A DNA stretch of 64,000 bases. Source: Asterias rubens (taxonomy: Eukaryota > Echinodermata > Asteroidea > Forcipulatida > Asteriidae). The notes beneath the pieces were generated by a model. It ran no database searches. It saw only the letters and a list, made by a program, of their open reading frames with translations, and was not told where the DNA came from. Where the stretch lies: positions 3,844,001 through 3,908,000 of the forward strand of contig NC_047068.1 of the NCBI RefSeq assembly GCF_902459465.1, given 5' to 3'. The stretch's first letter is position 1. Every line of letters begins with the position of its first letter. Position numbers and translations under genes: made by a program. Positions 59,886 through 64,000 of this stretch are shown piece by piece.

Positions 59886-61386
59886 GAACAGCGCCCTCTC
59901 GGGTCGGGGTCTACTCTTAAATTTGTAAATAACATAAGAACTGATTGTTTAAAACCTTAGTTAACTGTTTATTCACATTCCACTCATCAAAACACATTAG
60001 TGACAAAAGCTTTATTTTGAAAAATACCACTTCCAGGTGACTTTAAAATTCAATAGGTATTTTGATGGGGGTTGAGAAAGTTACAAGCTTTCATTTGAGC
60101 CATTGCTCGAAAAAAGTCTGCCAATTATTAGTAGCAGTGAAATAAAGTGCTCAAAATTAGTTTTTGTCGGGATCCCTACAATGTATCACGTGACCAATTC
60201 TTATGTGTTTTATAAGAAACGTTTTAAATTTTTGTCATGGTTCCTGACAATTAAAAGTAAAATTTAAACTTTTTCGTTAGAGCAGGTGACACTCTTTGAA
60301 ATTTACCATTCACTCAAAAAAATCTATTTTTTAATGTTTGGGGCCAAAGATCATCTTTAAGGGTTAATAATCCATCTCACAGTCACTGGTTTTCTTTATT
60401 TTTTAAAAGCTTTTATGCCTGCATATTGTTTACACATTATTTGTTTTGGTGTAAGTTGTTGCAGCTGTCTGTGTCATTCTTGTGTTGTTGTCTCCTAAAG
60501 ACAAATGAAATGCTTTTATGAGACTTCCATCCACTCACTAAGTAATATCTTTTCATTATAGTTCCAATGAACACAAATGTACCCGGTACAAGACAAGCGT
60601 GTCAGAGAAAATAAAAAGCTGTGTAAATGAATTAATTAATGAGTAACAGATAAAGTTTTCTTAGCGCTTTAGGAATTTCTGCATACAAATGAGCTTTATC
60701 GAGGCTTGAATTTGGGAGGAAAAAAAACAACATAACTGCAGTGCTAAAATAGATGTTAAATTTACATGTAGGACAGAGATTCATTTTGGTTTCACCCATG
60801 TAATACATTGTACACTGATGCGAGTTAGCACTGTAGTATACTCCGCACTTTCCCGAATTCTGTGAAAAATAAAATCAGAGCCTGCAGGGCTTGTAATGCA
60901 GCTCAAATTATTTACTGAACCAGAAATTAAAATACTACCAAATATAATAATGAACCTTCTCCCTCCACATGATGATCCACCAAGGAGAGACACGTGACTT
61001 ACAATACAGTAATGGACAATTGTACACCATCTGTAATATCAAGCTGTGTTGATTCAGTCCGAGTGTTTCCATAGAAAGCCATACATGAGACAGTCCAGCT
61101 ACTGATTTGATTTGACCATCCTTCCAACCAACCCTGGCCAACATTTGCATAGGCCTATTATTAACAAATTGATTTCTAACATGTAATGTTGATGCGGGGA
61201 GGTACTACTGTGCGCGTTGGGCTTTAGTCAGAATCTGGGTGTATGTAGTCTGCATGTAACAGCCATCCTTGCTGTTTACAGAATTTTTCCGATAAATATG
61301 GGAAAATAAGCACAATTTGTTATTTATTTTGTTATCTTATTTTTTATTTTTTAATATGAGTCAAGGACTTGTGTTCATGTTCTAAT

Positions 61387-61529
61387 AGGAGACTTTCCAA
61401 CGCTAGGCGGCAGCAGACATACCGGGTAAATTTCCATTGTTTACGTAGTTCTGAACATGCGCATAATTCTGAGAACAATGGATTTACCCGGTAAGTCTGC
61501 TGCCCTCTATCGTCCCAGAAAGTCTCCCA
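61387..61529. repeat. MITE with GGGAGACTTTNNAACGCTAG ends, copy 2
   Basis: This belongs to the same family as 30,760-30,923. Its arms GGCAGCAGAC/GTCTGCTGCC and TTTACCCGGTAAG-type core are recognisable. About 140 bp, non-coding. Confidence 0.7.
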
Positions 61530-62195
61530 TTGGGTCATATTTAAATGGAATGGCCACAATTGATTCTCTTTTACTAGGCAACGAAGGTCCCGGTCAAAAT
61601 GTAGGCCTGCTTGATAATTGGTCAGATTGAAAACAATAGTAGTGCAAGGGCTTGCCTACAATGGCAGGCATTCATAAAATGTATACGAGTTTAACTCTTA
61701 TTTTGCTGACCTTTCTGAGGGCAAATTTAACATCAACATAGCGCTGATTTATGGGCAAAATGATTTTTTTAAATGGCCTTGAATAATTGAAGGACTGCAT
61801 ACAGAACATTATACATATTAGGCTTACATGTACCAGGCACTGTTACAAATACAACGATGTACAGTGTAACATTGGATTCCCATACCAGAAAGGTTGGTGA
61901 CATCCTCAAGATTCTGGTATTGCTAGATGAAAGACTGGCAGGAAATCCATACACCCAGGACAAATGTCTTGACTCATTGATGATGTGTGCTGTCAAAGAA
62001 CATGTGGACCAGTGCACTGGGTTAACCATAAAACCATAGAGGTAGAAATACCTGAGTGATAAAACACTGCATTGCCACAAGTCTTTCCATTGAACTGTTG
62101 AACTTCACAAAACTACAGTGTTAATGTTATGTAGAGTTGTAGGTATACAACAATGTACATTGTACAAGATTGTGAATGTATTTTGTACCGGTAAT

Positions 62196-62364
62196 TAAAT
62201 ACACATATTGACTGGCAATGAGGTAACTAGTGTACGTCTATTCCCCCGAGGGACTGTGAGTGTTCAGAAGAGGGACCTATGTATTTCCCCTCTTCTGGTC
62301 ACTCACAGGCCCAAGGGCGAATAGGTACACTAGTTACCGAATTATGCCAGTCAATATGTGTTTT
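62196..62364. repeat. Long-armed MITE with ACACATATTGACTGGCA ends
   Basis: The arms AAATACACATATTGACTGGC and GCCAGTCAATATGTGTTTT are followed inward by GGTAACTAGTGTAC and GTACACTAGTTACC, and then by CACTCACAG-type words. Almost the whole 170 bp is a hairpin. Non-coding. Confidence 0.7.
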
Positions 62365-63336
62365 ATAACACACCTCGGTCTTAAATGTGAAATAAGAACA
62401 GAAATCTGGAAAAGAAAGGAAGTTTAAAGTTGCTGTTCATGGTTCAAGTCAAGTGAGGGCGCTGTAACCAGGCACTATTTTTGAAGACTAGTGCCTACTC
62501 GGGAACTAGTTCCCGTAAAACACGCGCGCTAGACTATAACTAGACTATATTAGTTCATCCCACGTGACCGTATTTCAGCCAACCAGAATACAGAACAAGC
62601 AAGAGGTGTGTTTTAAGCGTCTTTATATTTTTTTTTATAATTTACGAGCATTACATTGTACATTACTCTGTATACTATTTGTAACATCAAAACGCTGATG
62701 ACTAGCATCAGAAAAAGGATGATCTACATGTTAGATAAAAAAAACAAGAATGCTACAAAGTCCTTCTTAAATTGGAATATGTAGGCCTACACATGTATAG
62801 TATGATGCGTCAAGCAACCTCACATTAGATGATACAAACTTTCATTCCAACATGTAGATTAACCAACCATTTCTCATAGTTTTTTATAGAGAGCTCTCCC
62901 CTTTTCTCTCAGGATGAAATAGTTGGAATTAGCAGTCAGGAAATATAACCTGACAGGTAATTATGTACTAGCAACAAAATTACTTAGTGTTGACATCTGC
63001 CTCTATGTGAACATACCCCCCCCCCCTCTGCCACACCACCACTCAGAAAATATTAAATACACTAGCATGCCTACCCCCCCCCCCCACCAGCCACACCGCT
63101 ATTCTGAAAAGATTAAATACACAATAATGCGTAGGTCCATACTGTTTTTCCCCCCACACGTGTGTTGCTTGTGAATCAGCCACAGTAATTAAAATTGCGC
63201 GCTGTAAAAGTCCTCAATGCAGTGTAAATATAAAATGTGAATTCATAATGATAAATTGTACACAATGAAGAGGGCCCAAGTGCTCTGCCACTGTCATGAC
63301 TGTGTGTATACATTGGACCATGGACCGTATTATTAA

Positions 63337-63719
63337 AGGAACACGTTGCCTTGGATTGGTCGAGTTGATCTTTGAAAAGCGTATGTTACCATTTTTTTTA
63401 ATAGAATGCATTTAATGATTAGAAAGATATTTTAAAAGTAGAATATATGATCCATACAAGTATCACTCCAAATTTTGTGGTTTTCCTTTTACCTCGTCGC
63501 CAAACACGGTCGGCCATTTATGGGAGTCAAATTTTTGACTCCCATAAATGGCTGATCGTGTTAGTTCGCAAAGTAAAAGGAAAACCACGTAATTTCGAGC
63601 AAATGTTTGTGGATGATTGTATTCTACTTTTTAAACATCTTTCTAACCGTGCATTTTGTAGCAAACTGTTACAAACGGTTTCAAAGACCAACTCGACCGA
63701 TCCAAGGCAACGTGTTCCT
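63337..63719. repeat. 383-bp foldback flanked by TTAA (piggyBac-like MITE)
   Basis: The ends AGGAACACGTTGCCTTGGAT and the complementary ATCCAAGGCAACGTGTTCCT are near perfect, with TTAA on both sides (63333-63336 and 63720-63723). TTAA is the piggyBac target. Inside, a second palindrome spans the centre (CCATTTATGGGAGTCAAA, mirrored after a short loop). The reading frames in it mirror each other and are not genes. Confidence 0.7.
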
Positions 63720-64000
63720 TTAATTTTACATTTCCAGGCCTTGAAATAACCCACAGCCACCCACAGCAATTGCCATGGTGCTAAGCTTGGGCGATATCGA
63801 TTTATTTTATTCACGATATATCGCCGACAATATATCCCGATATTCGATATATTCACGATTAATGAAATTTGACATCATCAGTCTTAAAACTCCAAGTGAA
63901 AGTTGTAGAAGAGACAGTCCTAGCATAAGAGAGGTGTTCTAATGACCTATTCTTCTGGTTTTACTCCAAACCTATGGGGTGCAAGATGTCTCAGCTAGCA

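Larger units (their letters stand above)
54859..64000. other. Probable 5' intron or upstream region of the TCF20-like gene
   Basis: Downstream on the plus strand of the acceptor at 54,859 there is no recognisable coding exon. The stretch is filled with inverted-repeat elements (55.3, 58.6-59.4, 59.6, 61.4, 62.2 and 63.3 kb), a poly-C/ATT patch near 63,010-63,100 and AT-rich sequence. Leader exons could be present but cannot be told from sequence alone. Confidence 0.45.

Noticed and set aside
63447-63856. Frames of 100 and 109 residues on opposite strands
   Set aside because: Both are translations of the same palindromic foldback and share its ends.

Overview
The window is animal nuclear DNA: intron-rich genes with GT..AG splice sites, long AT-rich introns, tRNA-derived SINEs and many inverted-repeat (foldback or MITE-like) elements. 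The proteins are bilaterian orthologues. The repeat texture (copies of elements with a 'GGCCCAATTTCATAGAGC' edge, and ~400-bp foldbacks with a 'GTGGACACTATTGG' edge) suggests a marine invertebrate deuterostome, most likely an echinoderm and perhaps a sea star. The species is an inference; the eukaryotic, metazoan nature is seen directly. No bacterial operon, CRISPR array or prophage is present.

Layout, left to right. (1) 1-9,875: no confident gene; SINEs, foldbacks, a MULE-like element with 9-bp target duplications nested in a SINE, and a 2.05-kb degenerate PIF/Harbinger element. (2) 9,876-16,455, minus strand: the first five coding exons of endonuclease V (ENDOV); its C-terminal exons were not found and may lie beyond the left edge. 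(3) 16,744-18,511, plus strand: a complete three-exon dynein light chain 4 gene (DNAL4), head-to-head with ENDOV across a short shared promoter. (4) 21,485-24,569, minus strand: a complete three-exon LRRC14-like gene of about 494 residues, tail-to-tail with DNAL4. (5) 29,075-42,690, minus strand: an FBXW10 orthologue with nine coding exons (1,230 residues) and an upstream untranslated exon. One intron holds a 1.4-kb 14-bp minisatellite. (6) 47.7-54.86 kb, minus strand: a TCF20/RAI1-type chromatin protein with one giant 1,127-codon exon followed by an ePHD exon. The exon for the last zinc ligands was not found. (7) 54,859-64,000: probably 5' intron of that gene, packed with foldback elements.

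The five genes are unrelated housekeeping or ciliary genes: inosine-specific nucleic-acid cleavage, axonemal dynein, an NF-kB-related or ubiquitin-adaptor LRR protein, an SCF-type F-box/WD protein and a chromatin reader. They do not form a pathway. I saw no convincing new multi-gene system. The most unusual material is in the repeats: tandem amplification of one arm of a MULE-like hairpin, with its empty site preserved in a paralogous SINE; a minisatellite with higher-order structure; and a range of non-autonomous DNA transposons with readable target-site duplications.
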